Shown here one piece after another: positions 51,759 through 61,718 of a DNA stretch of 64,000 nt. Source of the stretch: Chitinophagaceae bacterium PMP191F (GTDB taxonomy: Bacteria > Bacteroidota > Bacteroidia > Chitinophagales > Chitinophagaceae); contig LGYU01000031.1 in NCBI GenBank assembly GCA_001302245.1, positions 62,001-126,000 of the forward strand, given 5' to 3'. Below the pieces are notes generated by a model. The model did no database searches and was not told the DNA's origin. It saw only the letters and a list, made by a program, of their open reading frames with translations. Numbering within the stretch: the stretch's first letter is position 1; the number at the start of each line of letters is the position of its first letter. The translations under genes were made by a program, and so were the position numbers.

Positions 51759-53354
51759 ATGCTTATTCTACAGAATATCACCTGGCTGCATCCTGATAAG
51801 GATGTGTTGTTCGATAATATCAGTCTTACCGTTAATACACACGAAAAAGTTGCGCTGGTTGGTAACAACGGGACCGGAAAATCTACGTTATTGAAAATAA
51901 TGGCCGGTATGCTGCATCCGTCTGGTGGCCTGGTACAAACGGATGCAAAACCCTATTATGTTGCGCAGCTTATAGAACAGTTCAATCACCTTACTGTAGC
52001 ACAGGCATTGCAGGTAGACAGCAAGCTAAAGGCGTTGCATGAAATTATTGAAGGCAATGTAACAGAAACAAACCTGTCGATACTGAATGATGACTGGACA
52101 ATAGAAGAGAAGATCAGGGAAGCTTTATTGTACTGGGGATTGGAAGATATTTCCGCAGACCGGAAAATGGATACACTTAGTGGCGGACAAAAAACAAAGG
52201 TATTTCTTGCCGGCATATTGGTCCATCAACCGGATATTGTGCTGCTGGATGAACCCAGTAATCACCTGGATACTGCCAGCCGTACAAAGTTGTATGATTT
52301 TATATCGTCTGCTTCCTGTACAATGGTTATTGTAAGTCACGACAGAACATTGCTGAACCTGCCCGGTAAAGTATATGAGCTGAGTAAACATGGCATTGCT
52401 ATGTATGGCGGCAATTATGAATTTTATGCAGAACAAAAACAGGTTGAAAGCAATGCATTGAACCAGGATCTGAAAAGCAAAGAAAAGGCGCTGCGGAAAG
52501 CAAAAGAAACAGAACGGGAAACAGTAGAAAGGCAACAGAAACTGGATGCCCGCGGCAGGAAGAAACAGGAGAAAGCAGGTTTGCCTACTATTTCAATGAA
52601 TACATTCCGAAACAATGCCGAAAAGAGTACTGCGCGTACAAAAAATGTTCATGCAGAAAAAGTAGGGGGTATTGCACAAGAGCTGAACGAACTGCGTAAG
52701 GAATTGCCCTTCATGGATAAAATGAAACTGGGTTTTGATAATTCTGTGCTTCACAAAGGAAAAGTGTTGTTTGAGGCGAAAGCGATTAATTTTACCTACC
52801 ACGACAGGATGGTGTGGCAACAAGGATTGGATATCCGGATAAACAGTGGTGAGCGTATTGCACTTAAAGGAGGGAATGGCACAGGGAAAACTACCCTGAT
52901 AAAAATGATCCTTGGAACACTTGAACCTGTTGCGGGTACTGTTCACCGCGCAATTCATAAGGCGGTATACATTGACCAGGATTATTCGCTGATCGATCCG
53001 CATCTTACTGTTTATGAACAGGCGTCGGCGTTTAACCTGCTGGCCTTACAGGAACATGAAATTAAGATCAGGTTAACCCATTTTTTATTCACCAAAGAGT
53101 ACTGGAATAAAAAATGTGATACTTTGAGTGGCGGAGAGCGGATGCGGTTGGTACTTTGCTGTCTCACAATTGGCAATGTAGAGCCTGATATGATTGTGCT
53201 GGATGAACCAACCAATAACCTGGACATCCTGAATACAGAGATCTTAACGGCCGCGATCAATGAGTATAAAGGAACACTGGTAGTAGTGTCGCACGACGGA
53301 TATTTTCTGCAACAGGTAAATCCTGTACGTGTCATTGACCTAGACGAAGTATAG
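51759..53354 (+). CDS. ABC-F family ribosome-associated ATPase
   Basis: Two ABC cassettes lie in one chain with no membrane segment: Walker A GNNGTGKST near residue 35 and GGNGTGKTT near residue 372; signatures TLSGGQKTKVFLA and TLSGGERMRLVL; Walker B IVLLDEPSNHLD and IVLDEPTNNLD. A charged linker (KSKEKALRKAKETERE) joins them. ABC-F proteins act at the ribosomal E site in translation control or antibiotic resistance. The subtype cannot be fixed, but the 531-residue length and long leader are compatible with a resistance type. Two hydrolase genes follow in the same direction. Confidence 0.9.
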   Translation: MLILQNITWLHPDKDVLFDNISLTVNTHEKVALVGNNGTGKSTLLKIMAGMLHPSGGLVQTDAKPYYVAQLIEQFNHLTVAQALQVDSKLKALHEIIEGNVTETNLSILNDDWTIEEKIREALLYWGLEDISADRKMDTLSGGQKTKVFLAGILVHQPDIVLLDEPSNHLDTASRTKLYDFISSASCTMVIVSHDRTLLNLPGKVYELSKHGIAMYGGNYEFYAEQKQVESNALNQDLKSKEKALRKAKETERETVERQQKLDARGRKKQEKAGLPTISMNTFRNNAEKSTARTKNVHAEKVGGIAQELNELRKELPFMDKMKLGFDNSVLHKGKVLFEAKAINFTYHDRMVWQQGLDIRINSGERIALKGGNGTGKTTLIKMILGTLEPVAGTVHRAIHKAVYIDQDYSLIDPHLTVYEQASAFNLLALQEHEIKIRLTHFLFTKEYWNKKCDTLSGGERMRLVLCCLTIGNVEPDMIVLDEPTNNLDILNTEILTAAINEYKGTLVVVSHDGYFLQQVNPVRVIDLDEV

Positions 53355-53389
53355 ATCAATATAACTGCACTTAATAAATACCCTGAACA

Positions 53390-54691
53390 ATGAAAATCAG
53401 ATTAGCATGTTGTTTTCTTTTCATGATACCAATATTGGTGTATGGACAAACTACGGATTGGGGAGCATTTGAGCAACGGGTAGATGCCAAAAGTCTGGCT
53501 GGTAAAAAAGTCAGATTGCAGGCGGCTGTTAAAGTAGATCTGCTGGATAAAACAGCAGAGGCCGAGATCTGGATGCGTGTAGACAGACCGGGTAAAAAAA
53601 TGGGTTTCTTTTACAATATGATGGATAAGCCCATCCGTACAACTGAATGGACTGTTTTTACTATTGAAGGTAAAGTAGATAAAGATGCAGAGTATCTGAC
53701 ATTTGGGGGTCTGTATGCAAGAAAAGGCACTTTCTGGTTCGATGATTTCCGGCTGCAGGTGGAAACTTCAAAAGATAAGTTTGAAGATGTAGTGTTTCCC
53801 AACAATGGTTTTGAAGCCGACACCATTCAGGCGTGGAGATATTTTCAGAAAAGAAATGGCTTTACCATGTTGCCGGACAAGGAAACGGTGTACCAGGGAA
53901 AACAATCATTGAAAGTAGATGGAACGCTGTTTAAGAAAACGCCTTCCCTGGGCAATAATGACAGCACTGGTAAGTATGCGCTGGTGAATGGCATCAACAT
54001 CTATTATGAAGAATATGGAACAGGTGATCCATTGTTACTACTGCATGGAAATTCAGAATCCATTAACTCGTTCCGGTTACAGGTGCCGGAGTTTTCCAAA
54101 CATTATCACGTAATTGCTGTAGATACAAGAGGACAAGGGAAATCCGGAGAAGACGGAAAGTTGTATACCTATGATCTGTTTGCCGAAGACATGAATGCTT
54201 TACTGAACTATCTGAAAATAGACAGTGCAAACGTAGTTGGTTGGAGTGATGGCGGTAATACCGGGCTGATCATGGCCATGAAATATCCCGGTAAGGTTAA
54301 AAAACTTGTTACCATGGGCGCCAATGTTTTTATTGATAATTCAGTGGTAGACAAATGGATCTTTAAAGAGCTGAACAAACAACTCGGTGAATTAAGACCA
54401 GATACTTCAGCAAAAGCACAGAACCGCGTGCGTTTGATCAACCTGTTGCTGACAGAACCCAGAAATACCTTTGATGATCTGAAAAAGATCACTTGTCCTG
54501 TGCTGGTGCTGGCAGGTGAAAAGGATGTGATCAAAGAAGCGCATACAAAGAAGATAGCAGAGAATATTGTAAACAGCACGCTCATTATAGCACCCAGGGA
54601 AACGCATTATTATCCGTGGGAAAATGCAGCTGCATTTAACAAAACGGTATTGGAGTATCTGCAGAAAGGAAAGGATACAGAAAAGCATTAA
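53390..54691 (+). CDS. Secreted alpha/beta hydrolase with N-terminal sandwich domain
   Basis: A signal peptide (residues 1-20, ending LVYGQ) precedes a beta-sandwich region of about 160 residues (with TFWFDDFRLQVE) and an alpha/beta hydrolase domain from residue 200. The oxyanion region is LLLHGNSES, the nucleophile elbow GWSDGG, the acid probably Asp in GEKDVI, and the His in RETHYYPW. The substrate is unknown. It starts 35 bases after the ABC-F gene and 9 bases before the next hydrolase gene, so it is probably in one operon with both. Confidence 0.88.
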   Translation: MKIRLACCFLFMIPILVYGQTTDWGAFEQRVDAKSLAGKKVRLQAAVKVDLLDKTAEAEIWMRVDRPGKKMGFFYNMMDKPIRTTEWTVFTIEGKVDKDAEYLTFGGLYARKGTFWFDDFRLQVETSKDKFEDVVFPNNGFEADTIQAWRYFQKRNGFTMLPDKETVYQGKQSLKVDGTLFKKTPSLGNNDSTGKYALVNGINIYYEEYGTGDPLLLLHGNSESINSFRLQVPEFSKHYHVIAVDTRGQGKSGEDGKLYTYDLFAEDMNALLNYLKIDSANVVGWSDGGNTGLIMAMKYPGKVKKLVTMGANVFIDNSVVDKWIFKELNKQLGELRPDTSAKAQNRVRLINLLLTEPRNTFDDLKKITCPVLVLAGEKDVIKEAHTKKIAENIVNSTLIIAPRETHYYPWENAAAFNKTVLEYLQKGKDTEKH

Positions 54692-54700
54692 ACTCATCGT

Positions 54701-55729
54701 ATGTTTCTAAATCATGTGCCCGACAAAGTAATTCCTGCTATTGCATCATTACCAGAGCATACGGAACTGGCAATAGCTGTTATGCATGATAACGATGTGG
54801 ATTATTATGGATTTATAAAGGAAGAAAATACTGTCAGTAATAAGGATAACAGGTTAGCTGCTTTTGAAATAGGGTCTGTAACCAAAGCATTTACAGGCTA
54901 TGTGCTGACACAATTGGCGCATGAAGAAAAAATAGGACTTGATGACCCGATCCAGCGTTATCTTCCTTTTCCGATATTAAACGCTCCGCCAATTACTTTA
55001 AGACATCTGGCAATGCATACTTCCGGAGTGCAGAGAGTGCCGCACGACCTGGAAGAGCAACCGGATTATGACAAAGACAACCCTTTTGTAAATTATACCG
55101 AAAAGCACCTGGTAAATTATCTTACCCATCATCTGCATCTGGATAGTTTACCGGGTGAAAAATTTCAGTATTCTAATCTGGGTTCGGGGTTATTGAGTTA
55201 TATCATTTCAAAAATTGAAGGCATTCCCTTTGCAGAAGTTGTTGAAGAACGGATCTTTAAGCCATTCAACATGCAACATTCCTCTTTCAATATCCGTGAG
55301 GTACACACAGCAATAGTGAGAGGAATTGATGATAAAGGTAATTTTTGTACACACTGGGATGGAGGTATATTGGATGGTTGCCTCGGTATCATCAGCACTC
55401 TTGAAGATATGGTAAGCTTTACACGTGCCATATATGATCCTTCGAATGCAGTAGCGAATCTGCAGGCACAGGAAACATTTACTGTAGATGAGAACGTAAA
55501 GGCAAACCTGGGTTGGAACGAACGGCTGATATTGCCTGAAGATGTCCGTATGCAGGGCATCAATGGAGGAACGGGAGGCTACGGAGCCTCTGTACTGCTT
55601 AACCGGCAGCAAAGATGCGCTGTTGGAATATTGTCCAATATATGGCCATGGCATTATATGGATGTTATGTATCCGGTGGGAAAAGCATTGCTGGTAGAAT
55701 TATCAAAAAGTGTAGCGGTAGTCCGGTGA
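54701..55729 (+). CDS. Class C beta-lactamase-like serine hydrolase
   Basis: This 342-residue serine hydrolase of the penicillin-binding fold has SxxK in IGSVTKAF (near residue 59), YSN in QYSNLGSG and a third box as GGTGG in INGGTGGYGAS. No signal peptide is visible, so it should be cytoplasmic, unlike classic AmpC. Families of this kind include esterases and D-peptidases; beta-lactam hydrolysis is not proven. It starts nine bases after the alpha/beta hydrolase. Confidence 0.88.
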   Translation: MFLNHVPDKVIPAIASLPEHTELAIAVMHDNDVDYYGFIKEENTVSNKDNRLAAFEIGSVTKAFTGYVLTQLAHEEKIGLDDPIQRYLPFPILNAPPITLRHLAMHTSGVQRVPHDLEEQPDYDKDNPFVNYTEKHLVNYLTHHLHLDSLPGEKFQYSNLGSGLLSYIISKIEGIPFAEVVEERIFKPFNMQHSSFNIREVHTAIVRGIDDKGNFCTHWDGGILDGCLGIISTLEDMVSFTRAIYDPSNAVANLQAQETFTVDENVKANLGWNERLILPEDVRMQGINGGTGGYGASVLLNRQQRCAVGILSNIWPWHYMDVMYPVGKALLVELSKSVAVVR

Positions 55730-55927
55730 AGAGATTAATGATGCACCGGCATTGTAAGCCGGATTTAATCCTTGATACACAGTGTATTTTGTAATGTGCT
55801 GACTATCAGAATAAGTCAGGTGAATCCTGTCATAAGCTCCGCCACCAGGGATGCGCGTAAATGTATATATTTCCTGATTGCGTAACTTATTTTCCGTTTT
55901 GGATAAAAAGGCCTTTTGCATCCTCTC

Positions 55928-55935
55928 TACTTTTG
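55928..55935 (+). promoter_or_regulatory. Promoter -7 box (TACTTTTG) of the TonB receptor gene
   Basis: This is a TAnnTTTG match 22 bases before the ATG at 55958. I see no clear Fur-type palindrome beside it. Confidence 0.55.
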
Positions 55936-55957
55936 CGCACCAAAATATTTAGTGCAA

Positions 55958-58375
55958 ATGAAATACAGGCTGCTTTCTATCCTTTGTTTATTTCTTTCGG
56001 CTTTTGCTTATGCCCAGAACAGCTCATTAAAAGGCACAATAACAACAACCGATGGTCAGCCGGTACCCTCTGTTACTGTTTCTATTAAAGCGTTAAAACT
56101 GACAACCGTAACAGATGACGACGGCAACTATATACTTTTAAATGTAAAGCCAGGAGAACATACTGTAATTTTTTCGCATACCGGGCTTGAAACGCAGGAA
56201 AAAAGTGTTGCATTTACAGGCGGTAAATCAGTAGAACTGTCTTTTAGCCTGAAGCAGACTGCAAAACAACTGGACGCTGTAGTGGTAACAACAGATAAAA
56301 CAACCATTAAGAAAACAGTTTCATTTGGTAAAGCAAATCTCGCTCCACTGGATAATCCGCAGTCAACCGGTATTGTCAGCGCTACGGTTATCCAGGACCA
56401 ACAGGCTTTACGACTGGGTGATGTGGTGAAAAATGTAAGTGGTGTATCGCTTACACAGCAACGGCAAGGTGTAGCTGAGACTTTTTCTGCCAGAGGATAT
56501 AGTATTGGTATTGGCGGAGGCACAGGCAGTATTTTCAAAAATGGAATTGCAACCAATACGGGCGGTTATCCTGAAGCCAGTACGCTGGAGTCAGTGGAAG
56601 TGCTAAAAGGTAGTTCTGCCTTATTGTATGGCAATACATCTGCAGGGGTGGTGATCAACATGGTAACCAAAAAGCCTAAATTCGATTGGGGTGGTCAGGT
56701 TTCTGTAAGCGCAGGCAATGCAGACATGTATAAACCAACGATCGACGTATATGGTCCGCTTTCTAAAAATATTGCATTCAGGGTTATCGGAACTTATGAA
56801 CATGCAAATAGTTTTCGCGACGTAGTGCACACCACTCGTAAATATATCAATCCCTCACTGCTGTTTAAACTGGGAAAGAAAACGACACTCTTATTTCAGG
56901 GCGATTATCTGGATGCTGATTTTACCCCGGATAATGGTATTGGAGCATTGAACCAGAATATGGATGCAGTGGTTGTTCCTTCACGTACACGTTTCCTCAA
57001 TACTTCCTGGGCTTATTACCATTCCAAAACCGCATCAGGTTCTTTAACATTGGATCATTACTTCAATGATGCATGGAAACTGAATGTCATCGCTGCAGGG
57101 CAAACTGTAAATATCAATTCTTATGGTACAGGTGTGCCCAATGCAATTGATAAAGATGGCAACTGGACCCGTTCACTCAGCCGTGCAGGCAGCAAAGAAG
57201 GTAATCAGACTGCCCAGATCAATTTAACCGGGAAGTTTAAAACCGGCGGCATCAACCATCAGGTGCTTGCAGGTACCGATTATATTGGTATCAAAACCAA
57301 AACGAATGTTTACAGAATTACCAGTGGCAGTGGCGTTATTGGTACCAGCTATGATAAGATCAATATACTTGATCCCTCTTTGTATACACCGCGTACAGAT
57401 ATGCCCGGCACTACAGATACAGGTCGTACAGACGCACCATCCTTCAGGCTGGGTTTTTATGTACAGGATCTGATCAGTATTACATCCAGACTGAAGGTAT
57501 TGGCTGGTTTAAGGTGGTCATATCTTGAAACCCAACCTTCTAAGGTGTATAATTATGTAAAGAATACCCAGACATCCGGAGACAGGGCTACTTACAGGGC
57601 ATTTTCTCCCAAAGCAGCGATCATTTATCAGCCTGCAGAGAATATGTCTGTTTATGCAAGCTATGCAAACAGTTTTACTACCAATACCGGAACAGATGTT
57701 AATAATAATCCTTTGAAACCATCTATCATTGATGATTATGAATTGGGATGGAAAGGATTCTTTTTCAGTGGCAAAGTGGCTGCCAATATTGGTATCTACA
57801 GGATCAGGAACAGCAATCTGGCGCAGACTGCTATTTATCTTGCAGATGGTGTAACGCCCAACACCAATACAAATATCAAAGAGCTTACAGGTGAAACCAC
57901 CAGTGATGGATTTGATATTGATTTCAATGGTACTATTTCCAGAAACCTGTATTTCATAGCAGGTTATGGATACAACAATGCACGCTATACGCATTCTTCA
58001 GGAGCCAAAGGATCAGTTGTGGAAGGCGAAAAGCTGATCAACAATCCTCAGCATACAGCCAACGGCTCTGTCTTTTATACTTTTACGCAAAAAGCAGTAA
58101 AAGGACTGAAGCTGGGTGTATCTGCATTCTATACAGGTAAACGCATGGGTGGTACACAAAATTCAGTTGGTCAGACACCAGCCTATAACAGGCAGATACC
58201 TCTGAGTGATTTTACCACGCTGGATCTTTCAGCGGGATATGGTTTCCGGAGAATAAATTTACTGGTGAAATTATCCAATATTACCAATACACTGAATTAC
58301 CTGGTGCACGACAGGTACAGTATCAATCCCATTGCTCCCAGACAATTAATGGCAACAATCAGCTATAAATTCTAA
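55958..58375 (+). CDS. TonB-dependent siderophore-type receptor
   Basis: This outer-membrane transporter, 806 residues, has a signal peptide (FLSAFAYAQ), then a CarboxypepD_reg-like domain (SLKGTITTTDGQPVPSVTVS), a plug domain (VSGVSLTQQRQGVAETFSAR, then VEVLKGSSALLYGNTSAGVV) and a beta-barrel ending in the terminal aromatic (ATISYKF). The plug motifs are those of siderophore receptors (FhuA/FecA class). It is followed by apbE after a hairpin, and faces the reductase operon, which fits ferric siderophore use. I chose the ATG at 55958. Confidence 0.93.
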   Translation: MKYRLLSILCLFLSAFAYAQNSSLKGTITTTDGQPVPSVTVSIKALKLTTVTDDDGNYILLNVKPGEHTVIFSHTGLETQEKSVAFTGGKSVELSFSLKQTAKQLDAVVVTTDKTTIKKTVSFGKANLAPLDNPQSTGIVSATVIQDQQALRLGDVVKNVSGVSLTQQRQGVAETFSARGYSIGIGGGTGSIFKNGIATNTGGYPEASTLESVEVLKGSSALLYGNTSAGVVINMVTKKPKFDWGGQVSVSAGNADMYKPTIDVYGPLSKNIAFRVIGTYEHANSFRDVVHTTRKYINPSLLFKLGKKTTLLFQGDYLDADFTPDNGIGALNQNMDAVVVPSRTRFLNTSWAYYHSKTASGSLTLDHYFNDAWKLNVIAAGQTVNINSYGTGVPNAIDKDGNWTRSLSRAGSKEGNQTAQINLTGKFKTGGINHQVLAGTDYIGIKTKTNVYRITSGSGVIGTSYDKINILDPSLYTPRTDMPGTTDTGRTDAPSFRLGFYVQDLISITSRLKVLAGLRWSYLETQPSKVYNYVKNTQTSGDRATYRAFSPKAAIIYQPAENMSVYASYANSFTTNTGTDVNNNPLKPSIIDDYELGWKGFFFSGKVAANIGIYRIRNSNLAQTAIYLADGVTPNTNTNIKELTGETTSDGFDIDFNGTISRNLYFIAGYGYNNARYTHSSGAKGSVVEGEKLINNPQHTANGSVFYTFTQKAVKGLKLGVSAFYTGKRMGGTQNSVGQTPAYNRQIPLSDFTTLDLSAGYGFRRINLLVKLSNITNTLNYLVHDRYSINPIAPRQLMATISYKF

Positions 58376-58400
58376 TTTTGCACTTACAGATCTGCCTCTG

Positions 58401-58433
58401 AAATGCTGCCGGAACCACTGGCAGCATTTTTCT
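58401..58433 (+). terminator. Terminator between the TonB receptor gene and apbE
   Basis: A 10-bp stem (AAATGCTGCC and its complement, 9-base loop) is followed by a T-rich tail. apbE starts about 20 bases later, so partial read-through is likely. Confidence 0.85.
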
Positions 58434-58452
58434 TTAACATGCAATACGGATT

Positions 58453-59481
58453 ATGAACAGAAAGTATTCATCTTATATCAGGATTGTACTGATCACTCTT
58501 ATTGCCATAATGGTAACTACCCCTTCACAAACGCAGATAGCAAGGAAAAGAACAGTGAGGTTGATGGGGAGCCGGTTTGATATTACCATTGTTGCCAAAG
58601 ATTCGCTTTCAGCAGAAAAATATATTGATACAGTGATTCATGAAGTAACCAGGATCGAATACCTGATATCAGACTGGAAACCCGAAACACAGGTATCGCA
58701 GGTAAATAGCAACGCCGGCATCCGGCCGGTAAAAGTGGATAAAGAAGTTTTTGAACTTACACAGCGGGCTATTCACTTTTCAGAAATAACCAACGGAGCT
58801 TTTGATATAAGTTTTGCAGCAATGGACAAGATCTGGAAATTTGATGGCTCTATGACAGAAATGCCTTCCGAAGAGGCTATCAGAAAATCGGTATCGAAAG
58901 TTGGCTATAAAAATATTATCCTTGACAGTATTAACACTACCATATTCTTGAAGCTGCCTGGTATGAAAATCGGATTCGGAGCATTGGGAGAGGGATATGC
59001 GGCAGACAAGTGCAGGGAAATGATGCTTGCCAGGGGCATACATGCAGGTATTGTGAATGGATCCGGCGATATGAGCACATGGGGCAGGCAACCCGACGGA
59101 AAAGACTGGAACATTGGTATTACCAACCCTTTCCGGAATAATGAATTACTGGCCGTTATTCCTTTACATGCAGGATCTGTTACTACTTCGGGCAGCTATG
59201 AAAAATATGTAGTGTTCAACGGAAAAAGGTATGCTCATATAATTAATCCGGCTACAGGCTATCCTGTTACCGGGTTGTGCAGTGTTACCGTGTTCGGACC
59301 ACTTACAGAAACAGCAAATGCATTCAGTACCTCTTTGATGGTGCTTGGCAAAGAAGCTGGTCTGGCATTGATTGACCAATTCCCGGAGTACAGTTGTATA
59401 ATGATTACAGATGACGGAAACATTGTACATTCAAAAAACTTCCGGTTAAAGAAATTCAAAAAACATATCAGGAACAAGTAA
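58453..59481 (+). CDS. apbE: FAD:protein FMN transferase (ApbE)
   Basis: ApbE covalently attaches FMN from FAD to Ser or Thr of exported proteins. Seen are an N-terminal membrane/signal segment (IVLITLIAIMVTTP), the LMGSRFDITI start, the FAD-binding region (GFGALGEGYAADKC), NGSGDMSTWG and the metal/FAD motif HIINPATGYPVTG. Length, 342 residues, is normal. A candidate target, the DUF2271 protein, lies in the convergent operon. The gene ends 30 bases from the end of the PepSY reductase gene. Confidence 0.95.
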   Translation: MNRKYSSYIRIVLITLIAIMVTTPSQTQIARKRTVRLMGSRFDITIVAKDSLSAEKYIDTVIHEVTRIEYLISDWKPETQVSQVNSNAGIRPVKVDKEVFELTQRAIHFSEITNGAFDISFAAMDKIWKFDGSMTEMPSEEAIRKSVSKVGYKNIILDSINTTIFLKLPGMKIGFGALGEGYAADKCREMMLARGIHAGIVNGSGDMSTWGRQPDGKDWNIGITNPFRNNELLAVIPLHAGSVTTSGSYEKYVVFNGKRYAHIINPATGYPVTGLCSVTVFGPLTETANAFSTSLMVLGKEAGLALIDQFPEYSCIMITDDGNIVHSKNFRLKKFKKHIRNK

Positions 59482-59511
59482 TGCCAGAAGTGACAATGAT
59501 CACACTTCAGC

Positions 59512-61713
59512 CTAGTAGCAATCCATCATTATCTGCGCATGAGACTGGTAATAACTGATATCTTTACCATTCCTGCTCTGGCAGATATCATCCAGCAAAG
59601 CAATTACATCGTGCTGCATGGATAATGAGCCACACAGCATTAATACTCCCTTTTTGGCCAGTATTCCGGCTATTAAATCAGCATCTCTTTCCAGCAGATG
59701 TTTCACATACTGTTTGTTGTTATCTTCCTCGCGTGAATAGGCTGTATGCAAACTGGTCAGTTGCTGCTGCTCCTGGTTAAGTGTCAGTGCTACCCTGAAT
59801 GGTGCAAAAGCAGACTTCCGGCGGAACCCGCAATATAAATGGCATTCGGTATGTGCATCATTTTCACTGATCATTCCAAGAAACGGTGCAATTCCTGTTC
59901 CATTGGAAATCATCACTACAGCGGGTGCTGCCTGAGGAAAATGGAAGTGTGCATTGGTTACAATGCGGGCCTGAATAGAGTCTCCAACCTTCAGACTGTG
60001 CAGGTAGCCGGAACCCAAACCATTTTCATGAAGCCTTATACAGAGTTGTATGGTCTTTCCTATTTTTCCGATAGAATATAATCTTTCCCGGTAATCGTCT
60101 GCAGGATAAATAGCAAGCAGATCTCCCGAATTGAATTTACTACGCCATGAAGGTTTCAACTGAATAATGAAAGCCCCGTCTTCGTGCGTAACGGCTGTTT
60201 TGGTAACCACGGTCATCTCTGATAAACCAGATGGTTTTTGGGTAAGTGTTTCCGGAAGATCAATAAAAGGCAATTCCAGTTTCTGGGTCCAGTTTACCAG
60301 CCATTGATTAAATTCCTGTGGAGATTTGTCGTTGATGGTATGTATCTCCAGTAAAGGTTTGGCCCAACTTTGAGCAGTAAGAAGATTGTTAACCTCAAAA
60401 GCAAACCGGCAGAAGTCAGGATATGCATGTGAACCGAAGCCCGTTACAGAAAAATGTATGGTTTGCTGCTGTGGATATTTTTTTAACAGGGAAGCAAACC
60501 TGTTTGCATTGGTAGGTGCGTTGCCCAGGCCGTAAGTAGACGTAAATATTATAATATATTCTGCTTTCGGAAATTTTTGATAATTGTTCATTTCCGTCAG
60601 GTAAGAAGTCTGATGACCTGCCAGTAGCTGTTGGTGAACTGCTTTGGCAAATTTCATTGTACTGCCATTTTCAGAACCGGTAAGAATGATAAAACGGCAC
60701 TGATCGGACCTGTACCTGTTTTTTATTTTTCCGGCTGTGCGTTTGAAGGTTATGACAAATCCTGAATAAATGAAAAACAGGATATTGGCTGCGGCTATTG
60801 CCAGTACAATGGACCAGATGATATTTGTTCTGCCTGTATGCAGGTTAAGACTCAGGTTGGATAAAATAATCGTAACAGGATAGGGGGCTTCACTTAGCAC
60901 CTCTCCGGTAAACTGATTAATAATTATTTCCCTGTCTTTGAGCTTGAGGGTATAATAATCTTCAGGATCATCCGAAAACGGGAATTCAACAGATTGGACC
61001 TGCGAAAGCAAAATATTTTTGAACTGTGGAAACGCTGCTGCTTTCAGCACAGGCCCGGACTTTATTTCATTGGCATTGATGTGGTGTTGTATCTTTTTTT
61101 CAGGAAACAGGTTAAACCGGACCATTGATAAATACGTTCCTGTAAGCGAAATAATAATAATGGGAATTAAAGAAAGACGTCCCAGTACAACGTGATAGTA
61201 TTGGGCAAAATTCTCCTTAACGATCTTTGAAAAAAAACGTTTGACGCTTTGTTGTCGCCGGATAACCAATATTGTTCCGGAAATGGCTATCAGTAATAGC
61301 AGGAAGGCGGTGATCCCAACGAACAGCCTGCCTGGTTCGTGCAGAAAAAGTGAACGATGCAGTGAGGTAACCCATTGAAAAAAAACGCTTTTGCTATCTG
61401 GGGTGCCTAGCATTTTGCCGGAATGAGGATCAACATAAGCCGTTACGCTTTTACCTGTACTATCTGTACCCTTTACAATTACAAATTGATTGGCATCAAT
61501 GGTAAGGTCTGTTATTTCTGAAAAAGAACTTCTGACAGAAGGAATCGCTTCAGCCAGTGTTATGGAGTTGAAATGCTCTGCCCGGTATGAAGGAAATCTG
61601 GCTGTAACCGGTTCAAAGGCCAGAATGATCCCTGTAACCGCTGCCAGTGTGATAAAAAGAAAAGAAGATACAGCCAGCGCAAGATGACTGTATCTCCAGA
61701 CTGAAATCGTCAT
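59512..61713 (-). CDS. PepSY membrane domain fused to flavodoxin and FAD/NAD(P)H reductase
   Basis: This 733-residue electron carrier has an N-terminal PepSY_TM region with about four membrane segments and conserved His residues (SLHRSLFLHEPGRLFVG), a flavodoxin domain (LTGSENGSTMKFAKAV, near residue 345) and a CysJ-like ferredoxin reductase module with FAD motif (RLYSIGK) and NAD(P) motif (SNGTGIAPFLGM). It would take electrons from cytoplasmic NAD(P)H across the membrane, as in ferric siderophore reductases and flavinylation systems. It starts five bases after the DUF2271 gene. Confidence 0.92.
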   Translation of the reverse strand: MTISVWRYSHLALAVSSFLFITLAAVTGIILAFEPVTARFPSYRAEHFNSITLAEAIPSVRSSFSEITDLTIDANQFVIVKGTDSTGKSVTAYVDPHSGKMLGTPDSKSVFFQWVTSLHRSLFLHEPGRLFVGITAFLLLLIAISGTILVIRRQQSVKRFFSKIVKENFAQYYHVVLGRLSLIPIIIISLTGTYLSMVRFNLFPEKKIQHHINANEIKSGPVLKAAAFPQFKNILLSQVQSVEFPFSDDPEDYYTLKLKDREIIINQFTGEVLSEAPYPVTIILSNLSLNLHTGRTNIIWSIVLAIAAANILFFIYSGFVITFKRTAGKIKNRYRSDQCRFIILTGSENGSTMKFAKAVHQQLLAGHQTSYLTEMNNYQKFPKAEYIIIFTSTYGLGNAPTNANRFASLLKKYPQQQTIHFSVTGFGSHAYPDFCRFAFEVNNLLTAQSWAKPLLEIHTINDKSPQEFNQWLVNWTQKLELPFIDLPETLTQKPSGLSEMTVVTKTAVTHEDGAFIIQLKPSWRSKFNSGDLLAIYPADDYRERLYSIGKIGKTIQLCIRLHENGLGSGYLHSLKVGDSIQARIVTNAHFHFPQAAPAVVMISNGTGIAPFLGMISENDAHTECHLYCGFRRKSAFAPFRVALTLNQEQQQLTSLHTAYSREEDNNKQYVKHLLERDADLIAGILAKKGVLMLCGSLSMQHDVIALLDDICQSRNGKDISYYQSHAQIMMDCY

Positions 61714-61718
61714 GGGTA

